Shown in pieces: positions 1-5,900 of a DNA stretch of 5,900 bases. The stretch's first letter is position 1. Each line of letters starts with the position of its first letter. A program made the position numbers and the translations under genes. A model generated the notes under the pieces. It made no database searches. It was not told the DNA's origin and saw nothing but the letters and a program-made list of their open reading frames with translations. Source of the DNA: Bacteroidetes bacterium QH_1_64_81 (GTDB lineage: Bacteria; Bacteroidota; Rhodothermia; Rhodothermales; Salinibacteraceae); contig PXSX01000168.1 of assembly GCA_003022655.1 (NCBI GenBank), positions 1 through 5,900 on the forward strand. Direction: 5' to 3'.

Positions 1-492
1 GGTGGCCACAATAATCCCATTTTCCAGGTCATCCCAGTCCATTTCTTCGATCAGGAGCAGATCGCCTTTGTTGATCCCGGCCCCGTTCATCCCGTCGTCT
101 CCGGCCCGCCCGAGGAGGCAATCGTCTGGGTCTCGGGCGCCGCGCAGGAGTTGGTAGTCCACGGAAAGAGTACCGGTCGGCCGGTCGCGGAGCCGCCCCG
201 GCTGGTTGCTGGGCGTGCGGCTCACGATGGGGAGGCTCGGGGGGCCGCCGCCCATCCCGAATGGATCCTGTTCCTGGTCCGTGAGATGAATGCTCCGGGC
301 CTTATGCTTCTCCCGCTCGATCCAGCCTTTCTTTTCGAGCTTGCGGAGAAGCTTGTACACCCCATTCGTAGATGAGATGTCCAGGGCATCACCGATCTCC
401 TGCAGGGTCGGGGGCTTGTTGTTCCGGTCGAGGTAGTTCTCGATGAAGTCGTAGGCCCTGTTCTGTCGCTGGGTAAGGGGGTTCTTGCTCAT
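1..492 (-). CDS. LexA-family transcriptional repressor, apparently non-cleavable (3' end outside window)
   Basis: The frame reads from ATG at 492 down to position 1, giving 164 residues (MSKNPLTQRQ...) with the C-terminus missing; E. coli LexA is about 200. Residues 4-70 match the LexA winged-helix domain: LTQRQNRAYDFI, then PPTLQEIGDALDIS with the recognition region, then LRKLEKKGWIER. Residues 88-164 follow the LexA/S24 peptidase fold, with LPIVSR, CLLGRAGDD and GINKGDLLLIEE lining up with E. coli LPLVGR, FLLRVSG and GIMDGDLLAVHK. Two key features are absent. The Ala-Gly scissile pair is replaced by about Ser95-Asn96, and the GDSM/GMSM motif with the nucleophilic serine reads GDDGM (131-135). 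The catalytic lysine would lie beyond the window. It is probably a DNA-binding repressor that does not respond to RecA by self-cleavage, as known for the LexA of Synechocystis. It may therefore not control the SOS response, so I give no gene symbol. It is divergent from mraZ. No Shine-Dalgarno sequence is seen. Confidence 0.85.
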   Translation of the reverse strand, partial: MSKNPLTQRQNRAYDFIENYLDRNNKPPTLQEIGDALDISSTNGVYKLLRKLEKKGWIEREKHKARSIHLTDQEQDPFGMGGGPPSLPIVSRTPSNQPGRLRDRPTGTLSVDYQLLRGARDPDDCLLGRAGDDGMNGAGINKGDLLLIEEMDWDDLENGIIVAT

Positions 493-566
493 GAGGAGAC
501 GGAAGCGAAAAGGACCAGTGTGCGAGAGAAGGGCGAGCGGCCCCCGAGTATCATCCTCAGGTACGA

Positions 567-598
567 TAAACATATGTGTGCTTGCACCAGGGAGGCAA
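567..598 (-). promoter_or_regulatory. candidate promoter for the lexA-like gene
   Basis: Read on the minus strand, TTG (598-596) is followed after 21 nt by TATGTTTA (574-567). This resembles the Bacteroidota -33 TTG / -7 TAnnTTTG pattern, with one mismatch in the last base and a spacer about 2 nt longer than usual. It would start transcription near 560, leaving a leader of roughly 65 nt. It is a weak match, read by eye. Confidence 0.3.
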
Positions 599-606
599 GA
601 GAGAAA

Positions 607-646
607 GGGTGAAAATATTTTCTTGAGGGGGTGAAAATATTTTCTT
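607..646. repeat. two tandem copies of an 18-bp repeat, each with a perfect 12-bp palindrome
   Basis: The sequence GGGTGAAAATATTTTCTT occurs at 607-624 and again at 629-646, identical over 18 bp. Each copy contains the perfect palindrome GAAAATATTTTC (611-622 and 633-644). The centres are 22 bp apart, about two helical turns, so two dimers would sit on the same DNA face. It lies in the divergent region, upstream of both candidate promoters. It is most likely an operator for a dimeric regulator. The LexA-like protein is a natural candidate, but a curved AT-rich upstream element is also possible. Confidence 0.65.
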
Positions 647-747
647 TCAGCGACGGAATTCGGGGACTTCATCCGCCCAAGCACATGTGTGCGCGCCTTT
701 AGTTGGGGAGAACGGAGGCGAAAATCGGCTTTTCCCGGCGCTGAACC

Positions 748-777
748 TTGACATTGACCGGGAAGTGCGTACATTGT
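748..777 (+). promoter_or_regulatory. promoter of the mraZ/dcw operon
   Basis: TTGACA at 748-753 is a perfect sigma-70 -35 hexamer. After 16 nt comes TACATT (770-775), a 4 of 6 match to the -10 hexamer. The same bases fit the Bacteroidota form: TTG (748-750), 19 nt, then TACATTGT (770-777) against TAnnTTTG. Transcription would start near 782, giving a leader of about 95 nt. It overlaps the MraZ-type repeats, as expected for an autorepressed promoter. Confidence 0.65.
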
Positions 778-800
778 GGGGCGCGTGGGGAATTGTGGGG
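776..800 (+). promoter_or_regulatory. MraZ operator: three GTGGGG direct repeats
   Basis: GTGGGG occurs at 776-781, 785-790 and 795-800, with start-to-start steps of 9 and 10 bp. E. coli MraZ is known to bind TGGGN direct repeats separated by 5 nt (10-bp period) upstream of its own gene. Here the repeats cover the predicted transcription start, 77-101 nt before the mraZ start codon. Binding of MraZ here would block its own promoter and so lower the whole cluster. Confidence 0.7.
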
Positions 801-876
801 AATCATCCCAGGGGTTCTTTTCGCTTCGCATTCTCGCTTCCCGTTCCGCCGCGCCGTCCGTGGGGCTTTTTCAGTC

Positions 877-1314
877 ATGGCGTTTAAAGGACAGGCCGAA
901 TATTCCGTAGACAGCAAGGGCCGGGTGGCCATCCCGGCCAAGATGCGGAAGTCCATGTCCCCCGCGGCGAACGAGACGTTTACGATTACGCGGGGGTTTG
1001 AAGACTGCATTTTCCTGTACCCCATGGACGAGTGGTCGGACATCGAAGAGGAGATCGAAGAACTGAGCATGTATGACCGGGAAGTCCGCAATTTCGTCCG
1101 CCTCATCATGCGGTGGGCCAGCGAGGTGTCCCTCGACGGGCAGGGGCGCATCAGCATTCCGAATCCGCTCCTTGACTTCGCCGAGCTCGACGGCTCCGCG
1201 CTCATCCTCGGGGCGTTCGACCACATCGAGATCTGGGATCCGGATCAGTTCGACGGATACCTCAACGAGCAGCCCGACGACTACGAGACGCTCGCCGAGA
1301 GCGTGATGCGGTAG
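877..1314 (+). CDS. mraZ: transcriptional regulator MraZ
   Basis: The product has 145 residues, near the family's usual length of about 145-150. It has the two AbrB/SpoVT-like halves typical of MraZ. The first carries [12 protein letters not shown] (D12...R16) and the second [10 protein letters not shown] (D87...R91), both with the DxxxR signature of the DNA-binding face of the MraZ ring. The frame stays open upstream to 748, but ATG 877 gives the normal family start ([16 protein letters not shown]), and 748 lies inside the promoter. MraZ is a DNA-binding regulator, usually of its own dcw operon. The operator-like repeats at 776-800 support autoregulation here. The protein is markedly acidic, as in salt-adapted bacteria. 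Its stop is 2 nt before the rsmH ATG, so the two are surely co-transcribed. Confidence 0.96.
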   Translation: MAFKGQAEYSVDSKGRVAIPAKMRKSMSPAANETFTITRGFEDCIFLYPMDEWSDIEEEIEELSMYDREVRNFVRLIMRWASEVSLDGQGRISIPNPLLDFAELDGSALILGAFDHIEIWDPDQFDGYLNEQPDDYETLAESVMR

Positions 1315-1316
1315 AG

Positions 1317-2357
1317 ATGGCCTCGCGGGATCGCAGATGCAAACCGATGTCAGCCGACAGCTCTCAGGACGATGCGCCCACGGACGGCGACCCACTGCGG
1401 TACGCCACGGACTACCACGCACCTGTTCTTTCACATGACGTACAGGCCCGGCTCGTCACCGACCCGGCTGGTCGCTACGTAGATGCGACCCTTGGTGGGG
1501 GCGGTCATGCCCGGGCGCTGCTCGATGCGCTCGACCCCGAGGGCTTCGTGCTTGGCATCGATCGGGATCCCGAGGCCCTGTCGGTCGCTCGCGATCGCCT
1601 CGCCGACGCGCAAGAGGCGGGACGCTTCCGGGCGGTACACGGCACCTTCGGGCGCCTGCGTCACGTGCTGGAGTCCGAAGAGGTGGTCCCCGTCGATGGG
1701 CTCTTGCTCGACCTCGGGGTGTCGTCGCACCAGATCGACGCCCCCGAGCGCGGGTTCAGCTTTCGGGACGAGGGGCCGCTCGACATGCGGATGAATCCGC
1801 AGCGTGGGCTCACCGCTGCCCAGGTTGTCAACGAATGGAGCGAGCGTGATCTCCGCGACGTGCTCCGCAAGTACGGAGAAGAGTCGCGGGCCGGCACCCT
1901 CGCCCACGCCATCGCAGAGGCCCGTCCGCTCGAGACGACGCGCGACCTGGCCGAGGTGGTGGAGGCCGCCGTGCCGCCCCCCAACACCGTGAAGACCTTG
2001 ACGCGCGTCTTTCAGGCGCTCCGCATCGTGGTGAACGCGGAGTTGGAAGAACTGGAACGGGCGCTGGCGCAGGGCACCGAACGTGTACGCCCCGGCGGCC
2101 GCATCGCGGTGATCAGCTACCATTCGCTGGAAGATCGGCGGGTGAAGCGGTATCTCCGCTACGGCAACTTCGAGGGCGAGCCGCGGCGCGACCTGTACGG
2201 CACCCTCGTGGCTCCGTGGACCGAAACGCCCCGCGGGCCCATCGAGGCGCAGGAGGAAGAAGTGAAGGCAAATCCGCGGGCCCGGAGCGCCCGGCTCCGC
2301 GTGGCTGAACGGCGAGACGACGAGAAGCTTGGGACCCCGGTCCCCTCCTTCTCATAG
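1317..2357 (+). CDS. rsmH: 16S rRNA (cytosine(1402)-N(4))-methyltransferase RsmH (MraW)
   Basis: RsmH transfers a methyl group from S-adenosylmethionine to N4 of C1402 in the 16S rRNA decoding centre. The signatures are in order: YHAPVL (33-38), the SAM-binding loop [14 protein letters not shown] (56-69), GIDRDPEAL (80-88), [13 protein letters not shown] (129-141), [15 protein letters not shown] (146-160), [15 protein letters not shown] (226-240), [13 protein letters not shown] (266-278) and the C-terminal [14 protein letters not shown] (319-332). At 346 residues it is longer than E. coli RsmH (313). The surplus is a polar N-terminal leader of about 30 residues and a tail of about 14. ATG 1317 sits 2 nt after the mraZ stop. 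ATG 1347 (residue 11) is a possible alternative start, and both leave all domains intact. No Shine-Dalgarno sequence marks either one. Confidence 0.97.
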   Translation: MASRDRRCKPMSADSSQDDAPTDGDPLRYATDYHAPVLSHDVQARLVTDPAGRYVDATLGGGGHARALLDALDPEGFVLGIDRDPEALSVARDRLADAQEAGRFRAVHGTFGRLRHVLESEEVVPVDGLLLDLGVSSHQIDAPERGFSFRDEGPLDMRMNPQRGLTAAQVVNEWSERDLRDVLRKYGEESRAGTLAHAIAEARPLETTRDLAEVVEAAVPPPNTVKTLTRVFQALRIVVNAELEELERALAQGTERVRPGGRIAVISYHSLEDRRVKRYLRYGNFEGEPRRDLYGTLVAPWTETPRGPIEAQEEEVKANPRARSARLRVAERRDDEKLGTPVPSFS

Positions 2358-2410
2358 TTCCGTTCCGATCGAGGGAAGCAGCATTATTCAAACCAGCACT
2401 GAACAGAACG

Positions 2411-2911
2411 ATGGGCAGACGAGACGGCTCCTCACATACAAATACAGATACCGATCGAGCGGGAACGATCTTCTGGAACGGTTCGGGGGACGGCGCCCCG
2501 CGCTCGTCCGACACCCGGAGCGCCTCGATGATATCGGAGGATACGTCCGACGGGTGGATGCGGCACGGCACGGCACTTCCGAGTTGGGCCGACCTTGAGC
2601 CGTCGACGAACCGGAAGCACACCACGTCCGGGGACACGTTCCTGGAGAACGTCTCGACGGTGCGCTTTGCGCTGGTAATTCTCGCCATCGCGGGCGCCTT
2701 TACCCTCTACGTGGGGCATGTGCACGCCACGACCGACCTGTACAATCAGCTTCAGCAGGCCCGAACGGAGAACCAGCAACTGCACCTGAAGCACAGTCGC
2801 CTGAAAGGAGAATTTGACCGCCGCACGGGGCCGTCCGTGATCTACGACCGAGCCCGCGAGCTCGGGCTCCAGGAGAGTGTCACCTACGGCCCCCCGATCA
2901 CCGTCGAATAA
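2411..2911 (+). CDS. ftsL: FtsL-like divisome protein (single-pass membrane, coiled coil)
   Basis: The product has 166 residues with low sequence conservation, assigned mostly by shape and place. Residues 1-82 are polar, rich in Ser/Thr/Asp/Gly, and presumably cytoplasmic. Residues about 84-101 (VRFALVILAIAGAFTLYV) form one transmembrane segment. Residues about 108-137 look like a coiled coil (LYNQLQQARTENQQLHLKHS), followed by a short C-terminal domain with YDRARELGLQES (145-156), like the end of FtsL/DivIC proteins. It lies between rsmH and ftsI, the standard ftsL position. FtsL joins FtsB and FtsQ to activate the FtsW-FtsI synthase at the septum. The N-terminal part is longer than usual for FtsL. 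Inner ATGs at 2528 (residue 40) and 2558 (residue 50) would remove much of it, so the start is uncertain. The gap after rsmH is 53 nt, somewhat AT-rich, with no clear signal. Confidence 0.75.
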   Translation: MGRRDGSSHTNTDTDRAGTIFWNGSGDGAPRSSDTRSASMISEDTSDGWMRHGTALPSWADLEPSTNRKHTTSGDTFLENVSTVRFALVILAIAGAFTLYVGHVHATTDLYNQLQQARTENQQLHLKHSRLKGEFDRRTGPSVIYDRARELGLQESVTYGPPITVE

Positions 2912-2925
2912 CGAAATTTCAGAGC

Positions 2926-2957
2926 GCGAATGAGTGGAGATCTCATTCGCACTTTTT
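2926..2957 (+). terminator. hairpin plus T-run at the ftsL-ftsI junction (possible attenuator)
   Basis: GCGAATGAG (2926-2934) pairs perfectly with CTCATTCGC (2942-2950) across a 7-nt loop. It is followed by AC and five T (2953-2957). This resembles a weak Rho-independent terminator. It cannot be a full stop if ftsI is co-transcribed, so partial termination is more plausible. The stem also covers ATG 2930, one of the two possible ftsI starts. Confidence 0.4.
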
Positions 2958-4870
2958 CACTCGAACTCGCCATTGCCATGGACCCCAAGGACCAGATTCT
3001 GGCCCGGATGTACGTGGTGCTGACGCTGCTCGGCCTCGTTCCGGTGGCCGTGGCCGCGCAGATGGGCCGGGTGTTGGTGACCGAGACCGAGGCGCTCCGG
3101 GATCAGGTCCGGGACCAGGCCCGCTCGACCATGACCATTCCGGCCATGCGGGGCGACATCCTGGATCGAGACGGCCGCGGCCTCGCAATCAACACGGCCC
3201 GGTACGACCTGGCCCTCGATCCGACGGTGGAGGGCTTTCAGGCACAGGCAGATTCGTTCTTTGACAAGTTGGCGTCATTGACCGGCGTCCCGGCCTCGCG
3301 GTATCAGAGGCAGGTGAGGACCCGGCACAGTACGGAGTACGTGAAGCTGCGAGAGGAGCTCACGCCGCGCCAGTATGAGCAGATCGAGAGTTGGGAGATT
3401 CCCGGCGTCATTTTGACGCCCGAGTTTGGGCGCCGCTACAACTACGGCACCACGGCGGCCCATATCGTCGGGCATGTCGGGGGGGATGGAAATGGCCTCG
3501 CGGGGCTGGAGCTGGCGTACGACGACACCCTGCGCGGAACGCCCGGACGCCGTATCGTGCGACGGGACCGGAGCGGGCGCATCGAAGCGTACGTGGGCGG
3601 GAGGGTGGTGCCGCCGGAGCGCGGCGACGACCTCGTGCTCACGATCGACCTGGTGCGCCAGGCCGCGCTCGAAACGGAACTGCGTCGCGGCGTGCGGGAA
3701 AGCGGGGCGGACTGGGGCACGGCCGTGGCCATGAACCCGAACACGGGGGCCATCCTCGCCATGGCCAACGTCCCGACCTACAACCCCAATCGCCCGGCGG
3801 CGGCCCCCGATGCCGCCCGCCGCAACCGGGCCATCACCGATCGCTTCGAGCCGGGCTCAACCTTTAAGCTCGTGGGGGCCGTCGCGGCCACCGAGCAGGG
3901 CATCATCGGGCTCGGCGACTCGGTGGAGACCGGCAACGGCTGGGCCGTCTTTCACGGCCACACGATGAAGGACGTGCAGGCGCACGGCACCATTCCGTTC
4001 GCCGACGTCATCGCGAAGTCGAGCAATGTGGGCATGGCCAAGACGGTCGATCGCCTCGATGCAGGCACCTTTTACCAGTATGCCCGCAACATGGGCTTCA
4101 GCCAGCCCACGTGGATCGATCTGCCGGGGGAGGTGGGCGGCGTGCTGAAGCGTACGCCCCAGTGGAGCGCCACGACCCAGACCTCAATGGCCATCGGCTA
4201 CGAGGTGTCCGCGACGCCGCTGCAACTGCTCACGGCCTACAGCGCGCTGGCGAACGGCGGGCGCATCATGCGGCCCTACGTGGTGGCCGAGCGGCGAGAC
4301 GGGACAGGCACAACCCTCGGGCGAAACGAACCGGAGACCATTCGCCGCGCCTTTGAAGAGGAGACCGCCGATACGCTCCGGTCGGCCTTCGAGCGGGTCG
4401 TGGAGCGCGGCACAGGCACCAACGCGCAGGTTGAGGGGCTGCGCGTGGCCGGGAAGACCGGAACGGCGCTCCAGGTTGCGAACGGGACATACTCGGCGGA
4501 GGAGTCCCGGGCTTCGTTCGTGGGCTTCCTCCCGGCCGACGATGCGAAGATTGCGCTGCTCGTGGTGCTCGGGGGACCCAACAGCGGATATCACGGTGGC
4601 GACGTGGCCGCGCCGGTGTTTCGGCGCGTGGCGCGGCGCTGGGCCGGCACCTTTCCGGAGGTGGTGGACCGGATGACCGACGACGCCCCTCCTGCGGAAC
4701 GGACGGAGTCGATGCCCGACCTGACGGGCCTCAGCACGCGCCGGGCGGTGGCGTGGCTGCAAGACCACGGCATTCAGCCTCGGCTCCAGGGGCACGGCAC
4801 GGTCGTCCGCCAGCGGCCCGAGCCGGGCGCGCCGCTTCCCAATCGCGTCACCCTTGCGGCCACCCAATGA
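2930..4870 (+). CDS. ftsI: septal peptidoglycan transpeptidase FtsI (class B PBP) with one C-terminal PASTA domain
   Basis: FtsI cross-links septal peptidoglycan in the periplasm. In the 646-residue reading, a membrane anchor spans about 25-45 (RMYVVLTLLGLVPVAVAAQ). The class B N-terminal domain follows, with MRGDILDRDGRGLA (73-86) and HIVGHVGGDGNGLAGLE (178-194). The transpeptidase domain has all three catalytic motifs: SxxK at S310-TF-K313 (in FEPGSTFK), SxN at S364-S-N366 and KTG at K509-T-G511. Residues about 594-646 form a single PASTA domain (SMPDLTGLSTRRAVAWL and onward), as in SpoVD/FtsI types of many Bacteroidota and Firmicutes. ATG 2978 (residue 17, MDPKDQILARMYVV) is the more likely start. 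It gives 630 residues with a normal short cytoplasmic tail and leaves the 2926-2957 hairpin non-coding. murE follows after 4 nt. Confidence 0.95.
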   Translation: MSGDLIRTFSLELAIAMDPKDQILARMYVVLTLLGLVPVAVAAQMGRVLVTETEALRDQVRDQARSTMTIPAMRGDILDRDGRGLAINTARYDLALDPTVEGFQAQADSFFDKLASLTGVPASRYQRQVRTRHSTEYVKLREELTPRQYEQIESWEIPGVILTPEFGRRYNYGTTAAHIVGHVGGDGNGLAGLELAYDDTLRGTPGRRIVRRDRSGRIEAYVGGRVVPPERGDDLVLTIDLVRQAALETELRRGVRESGADWGTAVAMNPNTGAILAMANVPTYNPNRPAAAPDAARRNRAITDRFEPGSTFKLVGAVAATEQGIIGLGDSVETGNGWAVFHGHTMKDVQAHGTIPFADVIAKSSNVGMAKTVDRLDAGTFYQYARNMGFSQPTWIDLPGEVGGVLKRTPQWSATTQTSMAIGYEVSATPLQLLTAYSALANGGRIMRPYVVAERRDGTGTTLGRNEPETIRRAFEEETADTLRSAFERVVERGTGTNAQVEGLRVAGKTGTALQVANGTYSAEESRASFVGFLPADDAKIALLVVLGGPNSGYHGGDVAAPVFRRVARRWAGTFPEVVDRMTDDAPPAERTESMPDLTGLSTRRAVAWLQDHGIQPRLQGHGTVVRQRPEPGAPLPNRVTLAATQ

Positions 4871-4874
4871 GTCG

Positions 4875-5900
4875 ATGGCGGGCCCCGATTCTACACGTAC
4901 GCCCTGGGCTCCGAACACCGGGGCCGACGCGCTAAACTGGCCGACGCTCCGGCGTCGGTTTCAGGAGGCGGGACTGCTCGAGGAAACCCATTGCGGGTCG
5001 GACGCCGATCCCGACACACTTACGATCGACGGCCTGACGGACGACAGTCGGGACGTCGAGCCCGGTGGTGGCTTCGTTGCCGTTCGTGGCGTCGAGGCCG
5101 ACGGGCATTCGTTCATTGACATGGCGGTAGAAAACGGTGCTCGTCTCGTCGTGTGCGAGGCGGTGCCGGACCAAGCGCGCATGCGTTTCCCCGGCACCGT
5201 CTTTGCCCGCGTGACGAACACGCGCACAGCCTTGGCCGAGGCGGCCGCGGCGCTCTACGGCGACCCGGCCGATGCCTTGCGCCTCGTGAGCGTGACGGGG
5301 ACCAACGGCAAGACGACGGTGGCCTATCTCGTGCATCACCTGCTGGAGACGCTCGGGGAATCGACCGGGCTGCTCAGCACGATCGACGTGCGGACCGGTG
5401 CCGAGACGACCACGATGGACCTCACGACGCCGGGGCCGCTCGCCCTGCACCGCACGCTGCGGCAGATGGTGGACGCCGGCTGCACGGCCTGCGCGATGGA
5501 GGTGTCGTCGCACGCGCTCGACCAGAAGCGGGTGCACGGGCTCGACTACGAGGCGGCGATTTTTACCAACCTCTCGGTCGATCACCTCAACTACCACGGC
5601 ACGCTGGAGGCCTACCGGAACGCGAAGAAGACTCTCTTCGACGGCCTCGGCCCCGGCGCCACGGCCCTCTACAACGCCGACGACGAGGCCGGGCCGGTGA
5701 TGGTGGCCGACACCGAAGCCGACGTCGCAACCTTTGCTCTCGACGTGGACGCGGACATCGAGGTCTCTGTGCTGGAGAGTCGGATCGACGGCCTGCGGCT
5801 GGCGATCAACGGGCGGGAGCGCGCCTTCCGACTGGCAGGCCGCTTCAACGCCTACAACCTAGCGGCCGCCCACGGGGCCGGGACGGCCCTCGGCTTTGGG
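4875..5900 (+). CDS. murE: UDP-N-acetylmuramyl-tripeptide synthetase MurE (3' end outside window)
   Basis: This is a cytoplasmic ATP-dependent ligase that adds the third amino acid, usually meso-diaminopimelate or L-lysine, to UDP-MurNAc-L-Ala-D-Glu. The frame is open from ATG 4875 to the window end, 342 residues. The N-terminal UDP-binding domain has LTDDSRDVEPGGGFVAVRG (54-72). The central domain has the ATP P-loop VTGTNGKTTVA (140-150), the STIDVRTG segment (168-175), TTPGPLALHR (184-193), MEVSSHALDQ (208-217) and TNLSVDHLNYHGTLEAY (231-247). K251 fits the carbamylated lysine position, followed by NADD (267-270). GRFNAYNLAAAHG (322-334) matches the GxFNxxN motif. The usual DHLDYHG reads DHLNYHG, Asp to Asn at 239. 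The DNPR-type motif that tells the third amino acid lies beyond the window, so substrate specificity cannot be read here. The start is 4 nt after the ftsI stop. Confidence 0.95.
   Translation, partial: MAGPDSTRTPWAPNTGADALNWPTLRRRFQEAGLLEETHCGSDADPDTLTIDGLTDDSRDVEPGGGFVAVRGVEADGHSFIDMAVENGARLVVCEAVPDQARMRFPGTVFARVTNTRTALAEAAAALYGDPADALRLVSVTGTNGKTTVAYLVHHLLETLGESTGLLSTIDVRTGAETTTMDLTTPGPLALHRTLRQMVDAGCTACAMEVSSHALDQKRVHGLDYEAAIFTNLSVDHLNYHGTLEAYRNAKKTLFDGLGPGATALYNADDEAGPVMVADTEADVATFALDVDADIEVSVLESRIDGLRLAINGRERAFRLAGRFNAYNLAAAHGAGTALGFG

Larger units (their letters stand above)
493..876. other. divergent intergenic regulatory region between the lexA-like gene and mraZ
   Basis: This 384-bp stretch contains no convincing gene. 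Short open frames exist, but none shows a recognisable domain. It is locally much more AT-rich than its surroundings at about 601-650. It holds a possible minus-strand promoter (567-598), two tandem palindromes (607-646), a GAAAA/TTTTC inverted repeat (720-734), the mraZ promoter (748-777) and MraZ-type boxes (776-800). The remaining part, 801-876, is the probable mraZ leader, pyrimidine-rich at 815-850, with no structure I can support. Confidence 0.8.

Noticed and set aside
581..599. CTTGC/GCAAG inverted repeat with a 9-nt loop
   Set aside because: A 5-bp stem is at chance level, and it overlaps the candidate minus-strand promoter without a clear role.
748..876. N-terminal extension of MraZ by 43 residues from a TTG codon
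   Set aside because: The stretch is the -35/-10 promoter and the MraZ-box region, and the family starts at the [10 protein letters not shown] segment, so ATG 877 is the start.
1431..2123. Long open frame on the minus strand opposite rsmH
   Set aside because: It has no recognisable domain and lies wholly inside a well-supported gene. Such antisense frames are common in high-GC DNA.
2561..2575. Three CGGCA pentamers in ftsL as a possible slippage (phase variation) site
   Set aside because: Three copies are too few for efficient slippage, and such short runs arise by chance in GC-rich DNA.
4184..4918. Long open frame on the minus strand opposite the end of ftsI
   Set aside because: Same reason: the plus strand has clear FtsI KTG and PASTA segments here, and the antisense product shows no known motif.
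4867..4935. ATG overlapping the ftsI stop (ATGA) as a start for murE
   Set aside because: This frame hits TAA at 4933-4935 after 22 codons. The MurE frame starts at ATG 4875.
5589..5591. Asp to Asn change in the MurE DHLDYHG motif as a sign of an inactive enzyme
   Set aside because: All other visible catalytic motifs (P-loop, SSHAL, the likely carbamylated Lys) are intact, and this motif position may vary, so loss of function is not supported.

Overview
The window is high in GC and carries the start of a division and cell wall (dcw) cluster on the plus strand: mraZ, rsmH (mraW), an ftsL-like gene, ftsI and murE. A divergent gene for a LexA-family repressor lies on the minus strand and runs off the left edge. 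The order mraZ-rsmH-ftsL-ftsI-murE is the classic dcw order. Four features point to a salt-loving member of the Rhodothermota/Bacteroidota, Salinibacter or a close relative: high GC, no clear Shine-Dalgarno sequence before any start, an ftsI product ending in one PASTA domain, and strongly acidic proteins (MraZ has about 30 Asp/Glu against about 13 Lys/Arg by hand count). This assignment is inference from style, not a database match.

Layout. Positions 1-492 (minus) hold the N-terminal 164 residues of a LexA-like protein with a good winged-helix DNA-binding domain. Its visible peptidase half lacks both the Ala-Gly cleavage site and the nucleophilic serine. Positions 493-876 are a divergent regulatory region. 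It holds two tandem 12-bp palindromes, a good promoter for mraZ, and three TGGGG direct repeats at 9-10 bp spacing that match the known MraZ operator pattern. Positions 877-4870 hold mraZ, rsmH, ftsL and ftsI. Positions 4875-5900 hold the first 342 residues of murE, which is cut by the window edge.

How it works together. MraZ most likely represses its own promoter through the three repeats at the transcription start. RsmH methylates 16S rRNA. FtsL and FtsI are the membrane scaffold and the septal transpeptidase of the divisome. MurE adds the third residue of the peptidoglycan stem peptide in the cytoplasm. The mraZ-rsmH gap is 2 nt and the ftsI-murE gap is 4 nt, which fits one operon. The ftsL-ftsI junction carries a hairpin followed by five T, which may attenuate transcription or affect start-codon access. 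I saw no mobile elements, CRISPR arrays, tRNA or rRNA genes. The least ordinary parts are the apparently non-cleavable LexA-like protein and the tandem palindromes beside it. Neither is proof of a new system.
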